A DNA stretch of 64,000 bases from Streptomyces sp. NBC_00390 (GCF_036057275.1 NZ_CP107945.1:1364001-1428000); one strand, 5' to 3'. Shown: positions 42,745-51,889, counted from the first letter of the stretch. Program-made: numbers and translations. The notes: generated by a model not told the origin, from the letters alone.

Positions 42745-43627
42745 GGACGAGCTCCTTCGTGCCGAAGAGTCCGGCGGGCCGTGCCAGCAGCACGGCGAGC
42801 ATCACCAGGTACGGCGCGAGATCGCCGATTCCCCCGCCCAGGAAGGACAGTTCGCTCTGGTAGCCGGTCGCGAACGACTCGGTGACGCCGACGATCAGTC
42901 CTCCGGCGAGGGCTCCGGTGGTGGAATCCAGACCGCCGAGGATCGCGGCGGGGAAGGCCTTGAGCGCGGCGAGCGAGGTGGCGCGTTCGAGGCCGGGTGT
43001 CGGGAAGACGGTGAGGAACAGCGCCGCGACGGCCGCGAGCGAGCCCGCGACGGCCCAGGCGGCGAGCGAGACCCGCCCCAGACGTACCCCCATCAGCGCG
43101 GCGGTCTCGGGATTCTCCGCGGCTGCGCGCATCGCCACGCCCCACGAGGTGTACCGGAAGGCGAGCAGGAAGGCCGTGATGAGCAGGGTCGCGGCGACAA
43201 AGGCGGCGATCCGGGTCTGGGCGATGGTGAGGGCGCCGATGCTCACGACGCGGTCGCCCCACGGGTCGCCGAGCGCGAGCACGTCGGTGCCGATGCGGCG
43301 GGTGAGTTCGGTGGTCAGCAGGATGTCGACGCCGATGGTGACGATGGCCAGGACGCTGTGATCCGAGCCTCGGTAGCGGCGCATGACGAGGTACTCGACG
43401 GCCGAGCCGACCACCGCGGCGCCTGCGATTCCGACGGCCAGCGCCGGCCAGAAGCCCAGATCGTCGTGGAGGACGGCGGTGACATAGCCCCCGGCGAGGA
43501 GAAGGGACGCGTGGGCGAAGTTGACGACCTCGGTGGCCTTGAAGATGACCACGAAGCCGAGGGCGATCAGGGCATAGACGGATCCGATGGAGAGCCCGCC
43601 GAGAAGGAGTTCGGTGAACGTCGTCAT
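42737..43627 (-). CDS. livH: ABC transporter permease (LivH type)
   Basis: 296 residues, about 8 transmembrane helices. LLLGGLSIGSVYALIALGFVVIFKATEVVNFAHASLLLAG is the classic LivH start, and FPAAILGGLDSTTGALAGGLIVGVTES the conserved C-terminal segment. MRAAAENPETAALMGV is the ATPase-docking loop. It overlaps livG by ATGA. Partner of LivM in the heterodimeric channel. Confidence 0.92.
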   Translation of the reverse strand: MTTFTELLLGGLSIGSVYALIALGFVVIFKATEVVNFAHASLLLAGGYVTAVLHDDLGFWPALAVGIAGAAVVGSAVEYLVMRRYRGSDHSVLAIVTIGVDILLTTELTRRIGTDVLALGDPWGDRVVSIGALTIAQTRIAAFVAATLLITAFLLAFRYTSWGVAMRAAAENPETAALMGVRLGRVSLAAWAVAGSLAAVAALFLTVFPTPGLERATSLAALKAFPAAILGGLDSTTGALAGGLIVGVTESFATGYQSELSFLGGGIGDLAPYLVMLAVLLARPAGLFGTKELVRV

Positions 43628-44691
43628 GACGTGCCCTCCGTTCCGAGGTACGCCTGGACGACGGCCGGGTCGCTCTGCACCTGGGCCGGTGTGCCGTGCG
43701 CGATGCGGCGTCCGAAGTCGAGTACGGTCACGGCGTCTGCGAGCCGCATCACCACCCCCATGTCATGTTCGACCAGCACGATGGATATGCCGAGGCTGTC
43801 GCGCACGCCCGCGATGACGGCGGCGCTCTGCTGCCGCTCGTCGGCGGTCATGCCCGCGACGGGCTCGTCGAGCAGCAGGATCCGCGGCTCCATGCACAGG
43901 GCGCGGGCCAGCTCGACGAGTTTCTGCTTGCCGTACGGAAGGGATCCGGCGGGCCGCTTCAGGTCGTCCGCGAGCCCGACGAACTCGGCGATCTCGCCGA
44001 TGCGTTCACGGTGCAGCCGTGCCTCGCGAGCCGCTGAGGGCAGCCGCAGTCCGGTGGCCAGAAACCCTGCGCGGGTGAGTCGGTGCCGGCCGAGCAGCAG
44101 GCTGTCGGCGACGGAGGCGCGGGGCGGAAGCGCGATGTTCTGGAACGTGCGGGCGACACCGAGGCCGGCGATGCGGTGCGGGGCCAGCCCGGTGATGTCC
44201 TGCTCCCCCACCCGCACGCTGCCCGATGTCGCGCGATACACGCCGGAGAGCACGTTGAAGCAGGTGGACTTGCCGGCGCCGTTGGGCCCGATGACGGCGT
44301 GCACGCTGCCGGGCTCGACGGTGAAGGAGACTCCGTCGAGGGCGGTGAGCCCGGCGAATCGGACGGTGACGGAGTCCACGACGAGTGCGGGGGCGGAGAC
44401 GGGGGCGGCTTCGGCACCGGATGCGGTTCCGGCCGGCAGAGCGGTGGTCCGGTGGGCCGCCACGGTCCTGGCCATGGCCGAGGGACTGACGGGGTCACCC
44501 GACTCCGCACCGTCCGCCACAGCCGGCAGATCTGCGGCGGCACCCGATTCCTGGTCTGTGCCCTGTGCCGGGACAGTCCGGTCATCCGTGAGCTGCGTCG
44601 GCGCGCCGTCCCGGTCCTCCCCCGCGTTACGGGACTCGGCAGGGGCGGGGCCGGTCGTGTCCCCGACGGGGGTCCGGTCGTGCTCGGTCAC
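43624..44691 (-). CDS. livG: ABC transporter ATP-binding protein (LivG type) with long N-terminal extension
   Basis: 355 residues. The ATPase begins near residue 105 (LVVDSVTVRFAGLTALDGV): Walker A GPNGAGKS, Q-loop ARTFQNIAL, signature-like YGKQKLVELARALCM in place of LSGGQ, Walker B RILLLDEPVAG and switch His in VLVEHDMGVV. The variant signature YGKQ is common in LivG. The first ~100 residues are a Thr/Ala/Pro/Asp-rich low-complexity stretch, unusual for a roughly 255-residue family. GTG 44691 overlaps the livF stop (GTGA), which supports the long start; MARTVAAH near residue 76 would be an alternative. Confidence 0.88.
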   Translation of the reverse strand: MTEHDRTPVGDTTGPAPAESRNAGEDRDGAPTQLTDDRTVPAQGTDQESGAAADLPAVADGAESGDPVSPSAMARTVAAHRTTALPAGTASGAEAAPVSAPALVVDSVTVRFAGLTALDGVSFTVEPGSVHAVIGPNGAGKSTCFNVLSGVYRATSGSVRVGEQDITGLAPHRIAGLGVARTFQNIALPPRASVADSLLLGRHRLTRAGFLATGLRLPSAAREARLHRERIGEIAEFVGLADDLKRPAGSLPYGKQKLVELARALCMEPRILLLDEPVAGMTADERQQSAAVIAGVRDSLGISIVLVEHDMGVVMRLADAVTVLDFGRRIAHGTPAQVQSDPAVVQAYLGTEGTS

Positions 44692-45491
44692 GCGGACCAC
44701 CTCCGCAGCACGGGCGCGGCCGCCTCGGCACGGACGGCGTCCTGCGCGGCGGTCTCGTCCACCACACCCAGGTAGCGCCTGCGGACCTCGTCGGACGCGG
44801 CCAGTTCGTCCGCCGGACCCTCGAGGGCGACTTCGCCGACGTCCAGGACGTACGCGGTCGATGCGAGCCGCAGCGCGATCGCCGCGTTCTGCTCGACCAG
44901 GAGCACCGATGTCCCGGCGGCGTTGATCTCCTGGACGGTCTCCGCGATACGGGCCGCCATCAGGGGCGCGAGCCCGAGGGAGGGCTCGTCCAGCAGGAGC
45001 AGACGGGGCCGGGCCATCAGGGCGCGCCCCATGGCCAGCATCTGCTGCTCGCCCCCGGAGAGCAGCCCCGCCTTCTGCCCGGCCCGGTCGGCCAGTACGG
45101 GAAACAGCTCGTGCACACGCCGGAGTGCCGCGACGGTCTCCCGCCGGCCCCCGCGCACGCCGAGCGTTCCGGCCCGCAGATTGTCGGCCACGGTCATCCG
45201 TGCGAACACTTGCCTGCCCTCGGGGATCTGCACGATTCCCTCGGCGACGACCCGGGAGGGACTCATCCCGTCGAGCGGGCGCCCCTCGAACCGGATGCTG
45301 CCGGCGGTGGCGTGCCCGCGCTGGAAGGCAAGGGTGCGGGAGATGGCGCGCAGCAGGGTCGACTTGCCCGCCCCGTTGCTGCCGAGAACGGCGACGATCG
45401 CACCGTCCGGTACGTCGACACAGACGTCCCGCAACGCCCTCACCGGACCGTACCCAACGGTCAGCGCGCGCACTTCGAGCGCGGCGGCCAT
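44688..45491 (-). CDS. livF: ABC transporter ATP-binding protein (LivF type)
   Basis: 267 residues. Walker A GSNGAGKS, signature LSGGEQQMLAMGRALM, Walker B RLLLLDEPSLG and switch region LLVEQNAA are all intact, the last two being typical of LivF. ATG 45491 lies after GGAGG; the longer open frame upstream lacks family similarity. First gene of the leftward liv operon, so its promoter lies in 45492-45918. Supplies ATP hydrolysis with LivG. Confidence 0.92.
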   Translation of the reverse strand: MAAALEVRALTVGYGPVRALRDVCVDVPDGAIVAVLGSNGAGKSTLLRAISRTLAFQRGHATAGSIRFEGRPLDGMSPSRVVAEGIVQIPEGRQVFARMTVADNLRAGTLGVRGGRRETVAALRRVHELFPVLADRAGQKAGLLSGGEQQMLAMGRALMARPRLLLLDEPSLGLAPLMAARIAETVQEINAAGTSVLLVEQNAAIALRLASTAYVLDVGEVALEGPADELAASDEVRRRYLGVVDETAAQDAVRAEAAAPVLRRWSA

Positions 45492-45918
45492 ACGAACCCC
45501 CTCCTCCGGCCCGCCGCCTCGGCGTGCCTTGTGGGGGCCAAGATGAGCACCACGCAAAGGCACCGGTCCAGGCTCCGGAGCGAAGACGCTGTGTCTGACC
45601 AGCGACGGAGGTGAAGTGGTTGTGCACGGGCACAAGGCGACCGCGATCACGTGGCACCCACGGACCTGAAGCCGGTCAGGAGCCTGCGCGCAGGGGCTGT
45701 GCCCCGCTCCTTGCCAGGGCACGGTCCGGCTCGGCAGGGCGGGGTCTGCGGGTGCGACCTGCCGAGCCCGGCCTGCGTGCCACGCACCAGCTCATGGAGC
45801 CCACCGCCACCGGAGCGTCATCGCTGCCCGGCTCGCTCCCTCCGGCTGCCGGACCGCGCGAAGGACATCGTCCCCGTCCCGTACGGCCGGCGACGAAGGG
45901 ACGCCGGCCCGCCGGACG
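45492..45918. other. gap upstream of livF
   Basis: 427 bases between livF and the stop of the glycerate kinase gene. I see no convincing gene; frames here are Arg/Pro-rich. A rightward 23-codon frame at 45545 (MSTTQRHRSRL...) is too short to call. It must contain the liv promoter and perhaps the glycerate kinase terminator. Confidence 0.4.
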
Positions 45919-47052
45919 TCAGGTCAGGAAGTCCCGGGCAATCGACTCCGCCGCGCGCTCCAGCAGCGGTCCCGCCTGCGACATGGACCTCGCGGGGTCC
46001 GGTTCGAGTGCGGTGAGGGCGTAGGCGCGGCGGATGCCCGCGCGGCCCAGGGCCTCCGGGGGGAGCGCCAGGCGGCCGCAGACCGCGACGACCTCCTTGC
46101 CGGCCGCGCGGGCCGCCGCCGCCACGCCCGCCGGAGCCTTTCCGTGGAGGGTCTGCTCGTCCAGCGAGCCCTCACCGGTGATCACCAGCGTCGCCCGCTC
46201 CAGCGCCGGTGCGAAGCCCAGTACGTCGAGCATGACCTCGATCCCGGGGCGGAACGACGCGCCGAGGGCGACGAGCGCCCCGTAGCCGATGCCGCCGGCC
46301 GCACCCGCGCCCGGTGAGGCCGCCTGGTCGGGGCCGAGGACGGCCGCATAGTGGGCGAGTGCCGCGTCCAGGGTCGCGACGTCCTCGGGCGTCGCGCCCT
46401 TCTGGGGGCCGTACACCGCGGGCGCGCCCTTGGGCCCCGTCAGAGGGTTGTCGACGTCGCTGGCGAGGACCAGCCGGACCTCCTTGACCCGCGGGTCGAG
46501 TCCGGAGAGGTCTGCCGCGGCGAGGCCGGCGAGCGCGGCGCCGCCGGGTCCGACCGGCTGCCCCTGCGTGTCCAGGAAGCGTGCCCCGAGCGCGGCCAGC
46601 ATCCCGGCTCCGCCATCGGTCGTGGCGCTGCCGCCGACGCCGAAGACGATCGTCCGGGCGCCTGCGTCCAGTGCCGCGCGCAGCAGCTCGCCGGAGCCGT
46701 AGGTCGTCGCGGTGAGCGGTGCGAAGACGCCCGAGGGAAGGTGCTGGAGGCCGGACGCCTCCGCCATCTCGACGACTGCGGTGCCGTCCCGGAAGGCGTA
46801 TGCCGCGGTCACGGGCTCGCCGAGCGGGCCGGTCACCCGTACCTCACGCCTTTCGAACCCGGCGGCCACCGCTGCGGCGACCGTGCCGTCGCCGCCGTCG
46901 GCGACGGGCAGGGTCTCGACCTCCAGCCCGGGCAGCACCCGCCTCAGGCCGGCCGTCACTCGCTCGGCGACCTGTACGGCCGTGAGCGAGCCCTTGAACT
47001 TGTCAGCCGCGACGAGCACCCGCGCAGACTGAGAAACTGCTCCGTCCGTCAC
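45919..47052 (-). CDS. glycerate kinase (GlxK/GarK family)
   Basis: 377 residues. ATP-dependent phosphorylation of D-glycerate (to 2-phosphoglycerate in this family), linking glyoxylate or sugar-acid breakdown to glycolysis. Family segments: VLVAADKFKGSLTAVQVAERV, LPVADGGDGTV, GVGGSATTDGGAGMLAALG (nucleotide region) and VITGEGSLDEQTLHGKAPAGVA near the C-terminus. GTG 47052. Divergent from the NUDIX gene. It could use glyoxylate-derived glycerate, but no linked gene shows this. Confidence 0.92.
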   Translation of the reverse strand: MTDGAVSQSARVLVAADKFKGSLTAVQVAERVTAGLRRVLPGLEVETLPVADGGDGTVAAAVAAGFERREVRVTGPLGEPVTAAYAFRDGTAVVEMAEASGLQHLPSGVFAPLTATTYGSGELLRAALDAGARTIVFGVGGSATTDGGAGMLAALGARFLDTQGQPVGPGGAALAGLAAADLSGLDPRVKEVRLVLASDVDNPLTGPKGAPAVYGPQKGATPEDVATLDAALAHYAAVLGPDQAASPGAGAAGGIGYGALVALGASFRPGIEVMLDVLGFAPALERATLVITGEGSLDEQTLHGKAPAGVAAAARAAGKEVVAVCGRLALPPEALGRAGIRRAYALTALEPDPARSMSQAGPLLERAAESIARDFLT

Positions 47053-47191
47053 CTTGCTATCCCTTGCTTTCGAACAGGCAGTCGCGCCGTCACGACCCTA
47101 TCCGCCCCCTCACAGGGCCTGCCACCCCACCATCGGCCAACAATCGCCGGCACGCCTGGGGTGGACCTCCATATGCCCTACGCTGCGTGCC

Positions 47192-47683
47192 GTGACTTCG
47201 TCCGACTACACCGCGTACATCGCCTCCCTCCCCCGCATCCTCGCCGGGGCCGCCGCCGTGTTCCGCGATGCCGAGGGGCGTGTACTGCTCGTCGAGCCCA
47301 ACTACCGCAAGGGCTGGGCGCTGCCCGGTGGCACGATCGAGTCGGACCGGGGCGAGACTCCGCGGCAGGCGGCCCGCCGCGAGACCCTCGAGGAGATCGG
47401 TCTCGATCTCGAGCTGGGTGCCCTGCTGGCGGTCGACTGGGTGCCGGGCGAGGCCCGGCCGCCCATCGCCGCGTACATCTATGACGGCGGCGTGCTGACT
47501 CAGGCTCAGTTCGATGCGATCACACTGCAGGAGGACGAGCTGCTGTCGTGGCGGCTGGTGGCGCGTGAGGACATGTCCGCGTATCTGCTCGGCTCTCTCT
47601 GCAGCCGGGTCCTGGCGGCCCTCGACGCTCTCGCCGACGGGTCCGGAGCGGTCGAGCTGGAGAACGGCCTCCCGCCCGCCTGA
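47192..47683 (+). CDS. NUDIX hydrolase
   Basis: 163 residues. The NUDIX box is complete: GGTIESDRGETPRQAARRET followed by LEEIG (G-x5-E-x7-R-E-x2-E-E-x-G). It hydrolyses a nucleoside-diphosphate-linked substrate with Mg; which one is not evident. GTG 47192 has no Shine-Dalgarno but a -10-like TACGCT (47179-47184) seven bases before it, so the transcript is probably leaderless. Divergent from glycerate kinase. Confidence 0.88.
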   Translation: MTSSDYTAYIASLPRILAGAAAVFRDAEGRVLLVEPNYRKGWALPGGTIESDRGETPRQAARRETLEEIGLDLELGALLAVDWVPGEARPPIAAYIYDGGVLTQAQFDAITLQEDELLSWRLVAREDMSAYLLGSLCSRVLAALDALADGSGAVELENGLPPA

Positions 47684-47903
47684 ACCACCGCGGAACCCAG
47701 GCTTCGCCTTGCCGACGCCTCGCCGATCCCCGGCTTTCGCCTGGCCGTTCCCTGCCTCAACTATGCAGGTCAGCCGCCTGTTTGACCAGTTTTGCCGGTA
47801 ACTGATTCAGCCTACACGGACGTTCATGTCGCGTTGACCGACCAGCCCTGACGCGTGCACGACCGCTGGGCACCATCCGGAGTCCCAGGACACCGGAGGG
47901 ACC

Positions 47904-49076
47904 ATGCTCATGCACCTTCGCGGCTGGCTGACGACCGTCGTCTCGCTGGCCGTTGTGACGATCGCCGGCACCGCTCCCGCGGCAGCCCCCAGCGAGAGAA
48001 CCGCGCGTGCGCAACTGCCCGTCACCGTCAACGGCGGAGCCTGGAAGTCCGGCCATCTGCAAGGAATGGCCCTGGACCGGCGCAAGGGCTTTGTCTACTA
48101 CTCGTTCACCAACATGCTCGTCAAGACCGATCTGCGGGGAAAGCCGGTCGGCTCGGTCCGCGGTATCACGGGCCATCTGGGCGACCTGGACTTCAACTCC
48201 GAGGACGGCCGGGTCTACGGCTCGCTCGAGTACAGCGACAACACGTCCTTCTACATCGCGATCTTCAAGGGTGACCGCATCACGCGGATGAACATGGACG
48301 CGCAGACCAGTGGTGTCCTGACCACCGTCCATCTGAACGAGGTGGAGAAGGACTTCACGGCCGACATGAACGGCGACGGCGTCTTCGACGGCCCCGTCGC
48401 GAAGACCCCCGACCACCGCTACGGGAACTCCGGCATCGACGGCGTCTCGTTCGGCCCGGTCTTCGGCAACAGGTTCGGCACGCAGAGGCTGACCGTGGCG
48501 TACGGCGTGTACGCCAACACCGCCCGCAAGGACAACGACCACCAGGTCCTGCTCCAGTACGACGTGCGCAACTGGAAGCAGTACGAGCGTCCGCTGAAGG
48601 AGTCCCGCCCGCACCGCAGCGGTCCCGCCGCGCACGGGGGCAAGTTCTTCGTGTACACGGGCAACACGACCTACGGCGTACAGAACCTGGAGTACGACGT
48701 GTACAGCGGCCGGTGGCTGATGGCGGTGTACAAGGGCACCAAGCCGCAGTTCCCCAACTACGCGCTGTTCGCCGTCGACGGCGCCAAGCGGGCGACATGG
48801 GGCCCGATCCGGGGCCAGCAGCGGCCCGAGGCCGGCCGGCTGCTGGCGCTGATGCCCAAGGGGCTGCACCACACGCCAACAGGCGTCCGCGGGTGGCAGT
48901 CGCCGGGCCAGTACGGGCTGGTGTCGCTGGACGACGGCCGCTACTACATCGGCCAGTCGGCCAAGGTCACGGACGGCGGTGTCGTCAAGCAGTCGGGCAA
49001 GGCCGTGCTGCACCGCTGGACCGGCCGCACGCCGAACCCGTTCGTCAAGGAGTCCACGGCGACAGCGGCTCGCTAG
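47904..49076 (+). CDS. secreted protein, propeller-like, unknown function
   Basis: 390 residues with a Sec signal peptide (helix TTVVSLAVVTIAG, cleavage near residue 28). The mature region has repeated strand-turn segments (LQGMALDRRKGFVYYSFTN, ITGHLGDLDFNSEDGRVYGSL, YGLVSLDDGRYYIGQS) suggesting a beta-propeller, plus a calcium-loop-like DMNGDGVFDGPV. I do not recognise the family. ATG 47904 or 47910, after GGAGGG. Its TAG stop is part of a CTAG that forms the left end of the MITE-like element at 49073-49241. Confidence 0.78.
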   Translation: MLMHLRGWLTTVVSLAVVTIAGTAPAAAPSERTARAQLPVTVNGGAWKSGHLQGMALDRRKGFVYYSFTNMLVKTDLRGKPVGSVRGITGHLGDLDFNSEDGRVYGSLEYSDNTSFYIAIFKGDRITRMNMDAQTSGVLTTVHLNEVEKDFTADMNGDGVFDGPVAKTPDHRYGNSGIDGVSFGPVFGNRFGTQRLTVAYGVYANTARKDNDHQVLLQYDVRNWKQYERPLKESRPHRSGPAAHGGKFFVYTGNTTYGVQNLEYDVYSGRWLMAVYKGTKPQFPNYALFAVDGAKRATWGPIRGQQRPEAGRLLALMPKGLHHTPTGVRGWQSPGQYGLVSLDDGRYYIGQSAKVTDGGVVKQSGKAVLHRWTGRTPNPFVKESTATAAR

Positions 49077-49241
49077 GCCCTTTCCGGGCGATCTTGTCGG
49101 GCCCGCGGCGACAGCTACGGCACCTCGCTGTGTTGTCGGAGTCGCCCAAGTACGTCCAGTACGAGGGCGATCCTCCGCCTTGCGATGCACCGCATCTGAC
49201 GCCGCAGGCTGATCCTCGAAGATCGCCCGGACAGGGCCTAG
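49073..49241. mobile_element. 169-bp MITE-like element flanked by CTAG
   Basis: Left end GGCCCTTTCCGGGCGATCTT and right end complement GGCCCTGTCCGGGCGATCTT differ at one base in 20 and are flanked by CTAG on both sides (49073-49076, 49238-49241). There is no coding capacity. IS5-family elements target CTAG-like (YTAR) sites, so this looks like a non-autonomous IS5-type derivative. A truncated relative lies at 58484-58531. Confidence 0.75.
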
Positions 49242-49469
49242 TCCCCCTCCCCGGTGGGCGGCACCCGCGTCCCGGACCGCGGGGGCCGCTACCCGTGGGC
49301 CGCCGGCGTGCGGCACCACTGGACCGGCCTGGCGCCGGGCTGCGGCGACGCGCCCGTTCACGAGGGCCGCCACCCGGAGAAGGGCACCGCGGGTCACCAC
49401 GGGCGTGCAGCGCGGCACGGGGCCGGAATCCGGTCGCCTTCACCCCGCACGCCTGCGTACGCTCGCGGC
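49242..49469. other. region between MITE and sirtuin
   Basis: 228 bases. A rightward frame in phase with the sirtuin (GGTRVPDRGGRYPWAAGVRHH...) keeps high third-position GC for about 50 codons, so it may be a gene remnant. The -10-like TACGCT at 49458-49463 belongs to the sirtuin. Confidence 0.3.
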
Positions 49470-50201
49470 ATGACTCTCGTCGCCTTCCTCAGCGGCGCCG
49501 GTATCTCCACCGACTCCGGCATCCCCGACTACCGCGGGCCGAACGGCCTGTGGCGGCGCGACCCGGAGGCCGAGAAGCTGGTCACGTACGACTACTACAT
49601 GGCCGACCCGGAGATCCGCCGCCGCTCCTGGCGTATGCGGCGCGACAGCGCGACCTGGCGTGCCGAGCCCAATGCCGCGCACCACGCGGTCGCCGAGCTC
49701 GACCGGCAGCCCGGCGTCGCGGTCCGGGTGATCACCCAGAACGTCGACGGTCTGCACCAGCTGGCCGGCCTGCCGAGCCGCAAGGTGATCGAACTGCACG
49801 GCACCGCACGAACGGTGACGTGCACGCGCTGCCATGTCCGCTCCCCGATGGCCGAGGCCCTGGCCCGGGTGGAGGCGGGCGAGGAGGATCCGCCGTGCGC
49901 GCAGTGCGGCGGAATCCTGAAGTCGGCGACGGTGATGTTCGGTGAGCGTCTCGACCCGGAGGTGCTCGGCCAGGCTATGGCGATCACCAAGGCCTGCGAG
50001 GTGTTCCTCGCCGTCGGTACCACGCTTCAGGTGCAGCCCGCGGCCTCGCTGGCCGGTATCGCCGCCGAGCACGGCGCACGGCTGATCGTGGTGAACGCCG
50101 AGCCGACGCCGTACGACGAGCTGGCCGAGGAGGTCGTGCGCGAACCGATCGGCACGGCGCTGCCCTCGCTGCTGAAGCGCCTCACCGACGCCACGCGCTA
50201 G
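49470..50201 (+). CDS. Sir2-family NAD-dependent protein deacylase
   Basis: 243 residues. FLSGAGISTDSGIPDYRGPNGLW (NAD loop), TQNVDGLHQLAG, catalytic His in VIELHGTA, and a zinc site with CTRC and CAQC pairs. FLAVGTTLQVQPAASL and VNAEPTPYD complete the Rossmann fold. Deacylates lysines with NAD consumption. ATG 49470 has no Shine-Dalgarno, but TACGCT lies seven bases ahead, suggesting a leaderless message. A strong UUCG-capped terminator follows. Confidence 0.92.
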   Translation: MTLVAFLSGAGISTDSGIPDYRGPNGLWRRDPEAEKLVTYDYYMADPEIRRRSWRMRRDSATWRAEPNAAHHAVAELDRQPGVAVRVITQNVDGLHQLAGLPSRKVIELHGTARTVTCTRCHVRSPMAEALARVEAGEEDPPCAQCGGILKSATVMFGERLDPEVLGQAMAITKACEVFLAVGTTLQVQPAASLAGIAAEHGARLIVVNAEPTPYDELAEEVVREPIGTALPSLLKRLTDATR

Positions 50202-50242
50202 CGCCCCCACCGGGCTGCCGGTCGCGGCCGGGCGGGCCCCCT

Positions 50243-50295
50243 CCCCTGCGGCCGAACATGCGGTCCTTCGGGGGACGCCTGTTCGGCCGCAGGGG
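50243..50295 (+). terminator. long terminator hairpin after the sirtuin
   Basis: CCCCTGCGGCCGAACA (50243-50258) pairs perfectly with 50280-50295; the inside continues with TCC-TTCG-GGGGA, an imperfect arm capped by a TTCG tetraloop. Confidence 0.85.
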
Positions 50296-50456
50296 TAGCC
50301 CGAGCAGGGCATCAGGCGACCCGGTTGGGTCAAGCGTCACCATCGCCGCCTGGCGGGACGGCGGTTGGGGCTGTCGGATGAGCCGCGGACCGCCTGGTCC
50401 GATCATCAGCTCAGCGCACGCCCGTGGCCTCGGATCGGCCACAGGGGAAGGACAAC

Positions 50457-51236
50457 ATGAACGGGAACAGCCAGACCCGACCCGCCCGTCGCAAGGCTCT
50501 GCTCGCCGCCATGGCGGTAGCAGCCCTGGCGAGTCAGCTGCTCATCACGGCACCTGCCGCGCAGGCCACCGGCCGGGACGCCACGCCTGCCGCGAAGGAC
50601 AAGAACAAGAACAACGGGGTGGTCCTGCACGGACTGCAGGCATTCTCCGAGGACGGGACGTTCACGCCTCCCAAGGGCGTCAAGTCCGTGTTCGCCCAGG
50701 CGTGGGGGCCCGGTGGCGGCGGTGGCGGTGGCGCCGGCGGCAGCGCCGTCGCCCCCATCGTCGGTGGCCGCGGTGCCGGCGGCGGTGGCGGCGGCTTCGT
50801 CTGGTGCGTCATCGACATCGACCCCAAGCACCCCAAGGTCACGGTGGACCTGGGCGAGGGCGGCGAGGGCGGTTCAGGCGGTCCCGTGGGCACCGACGGG
50901 ACCATGGGCGACGACGGCACCGCGACGACGGTGACCTCGTACAACGACAAGGAAGTACTCAGGGCTGAAGGGGGCGAGGGCGGCGGCGGCGGCTTCTCCA
51001 CCGGTGCTCCCGGTGTCCCCGGAGCCGGGGGTACCGGCGGCGAGTGCATCAGGGGTGGCGCTGTGAGCCGGCCCGGCGAGGACGGCAACGGCTTCGGCGG
51101 CGGCGTCGCCGACGGCATCATCACCCCCGCCTTCGGCCACGCGGTGGGTGGCGACAGCGGCCTGGGTGGCCCTCCCGGTGCTCCCGGCCAGCCTGGGGAG
51201 GACGGCGGCGAGGGGTACCTCGTCTTCTTCTGGTAG
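50457..51236 (+). CDS. secreted glycine-rich protein
   Basis: 259 residues. Sec signal peptide (ALLAAMAVAALASQLLITAP, cut after AQA near 36-40). After a Lys/Asn linker comes GTFTPPKGVKSVFAQAWGPGGGGGGG, the start of a glycine-rich domain seen in phage tail fibres and bacterial surface proteins, with repeated GGEGG, GGPPGAPGQPG and collagen-like Gly-x-Pro stretches to the end (GYLVFFW). Two cysteines (FVWCVID, GGECIRG) may pair. Likely exported, perhaps surface-attached; function unknown. ATG 50457 follows GGGGAAGG. Ends at a strong terminator. Confidence 0.8.
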   Translation: MNGNSQTRPARRKALLAAMAVAALASQLLITAPAAQATGRDATPAAKDKNKNNGVVLHGLQAFSEDGTFTPPKGVKSVFAQAWGPGGGGGGGAGGSAVAPIVGGRGAGGGGGGFVWCVIDIDPKHPKVTVDLGEGGEGGSGGPVGTDGTMGDDGTATTVTSYNDKEVLRAEGGEGGGGGFSTGAPGVPGAGGTGGECIRGGAVSRPGEDGNGFGGGVADGIITPAFGHAVGGDSGLGGPPGAPGQPGEDGGEGYLVFFW

Positions 51237-51262
51237 TACCTGAGCAGGGGGTATCGGATCGG

Positions 51263-51295
51263 ACCTTCCTCACGGCCCTTGGCCGTGAGGAAGGT
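51263..51295 (+). terminator. terminator after the glycine-rich gene
   Basis: ACCTTCCTCACGG (51263-51275) pairs perfectly with 51283-51295 around a 7-base loop, followed by TTTCC. Confidence 0.85.
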
Positions 51296-51394
51296 TTCCT
51301 GCGCGCTCGCGGCGACGGCGTCGCCGCGACGCGCAGCGGGGCGCCGCAGAAGGCCGCTTCGCCGGCGCAGTGGCGGACCCGGGCCCGGCGTCGC

Positions 51395-51889
51395 TCAGAA
51401 GAGCCCGTCGTCCGGGGTGCCGCGTTCGAAGGCGAGGAGGCTCTGCTTGCGGTCGAGGCCGCCGCCGTAGCCGACCAGGCTGCCGTTCGAGCCGATGACC
51501 CGATGGCACGGAACGATGATCCCGATCGGGTTCTTGCCGTTGGCGAGGCCCACCGCGCGAGAGGCACCGGGGCTGTCGAGGGCGCCTGCCAGTTCGCCGT
51601 AGGTGCGGGTCTCGCCGTAGGGGATCCGGCGCAGCTGGTCCCAGACGCGGCGCTGGAAGGGCGTGCCCTCCAGGCGCATCGGCAGGTCGAACTCCTTGAG
51701 TTCGCGGGCGAAATAGGCCTCCAGCTGGCGGATCGCCTCGCCGAAGGGCGTCTCGTCGTGGCCGCCGAAGGTCTCCTCGTCCGGCCGGTGCCGCTGCTCG
51801 GTCATGTAGAGCCCGCTGAGTACTCCGTCGGTGGCGACGAGGGTGAGAGGGCCGTAGGGGCTGTCGACAACGGCGTGCTGCCTGGTCAT
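51395..51889 (-). CDS. ogt: methylated-DNA--protein-cysteine methyltransferase
   Basis: Suicide repair of O6-alkylguanine. 164 residues with the acceptor Cys128 in IIVPCHRVIGSNGSLVGYGGG, the recognition helix TRTYGELAGALDSPGASRAVGLANGKNP, and an N-terminal RNase H-like domain. ATG 51889. Lies 12 bases after the Ada-AlkA stop, so the two are one leftward alkylation-repair operon. Confidence 0.95.
   Translation of the reverse strand: MTRQHAVVDSPYGPLTLVATDGVLSGLYMTEQRHRPDEETFGGHDETPFGEAIRQLEAYFARELKEFDLPMRLEGTPFQRRVWDQLRRIPYGETRTYGELAGALDSPGASRAVGLANGKNPIGIIVPCHRVIGSNGSLVGYGGGLDRKQSLLAFERGTPDDGLF

Noticed and set aside
42734..44926. 730-codon rightward frame across the liv genes
   Set aside because: Antisense to livH and livG; Glu/Gly/Arg-rich without motifs.
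50713..51044. Glycine-rich tandem repeats as a possible CRISPR or satellite array
   Set aside because: They encode Gly-rich protein in frame; units are irregular with no constant repeat/spacer length.
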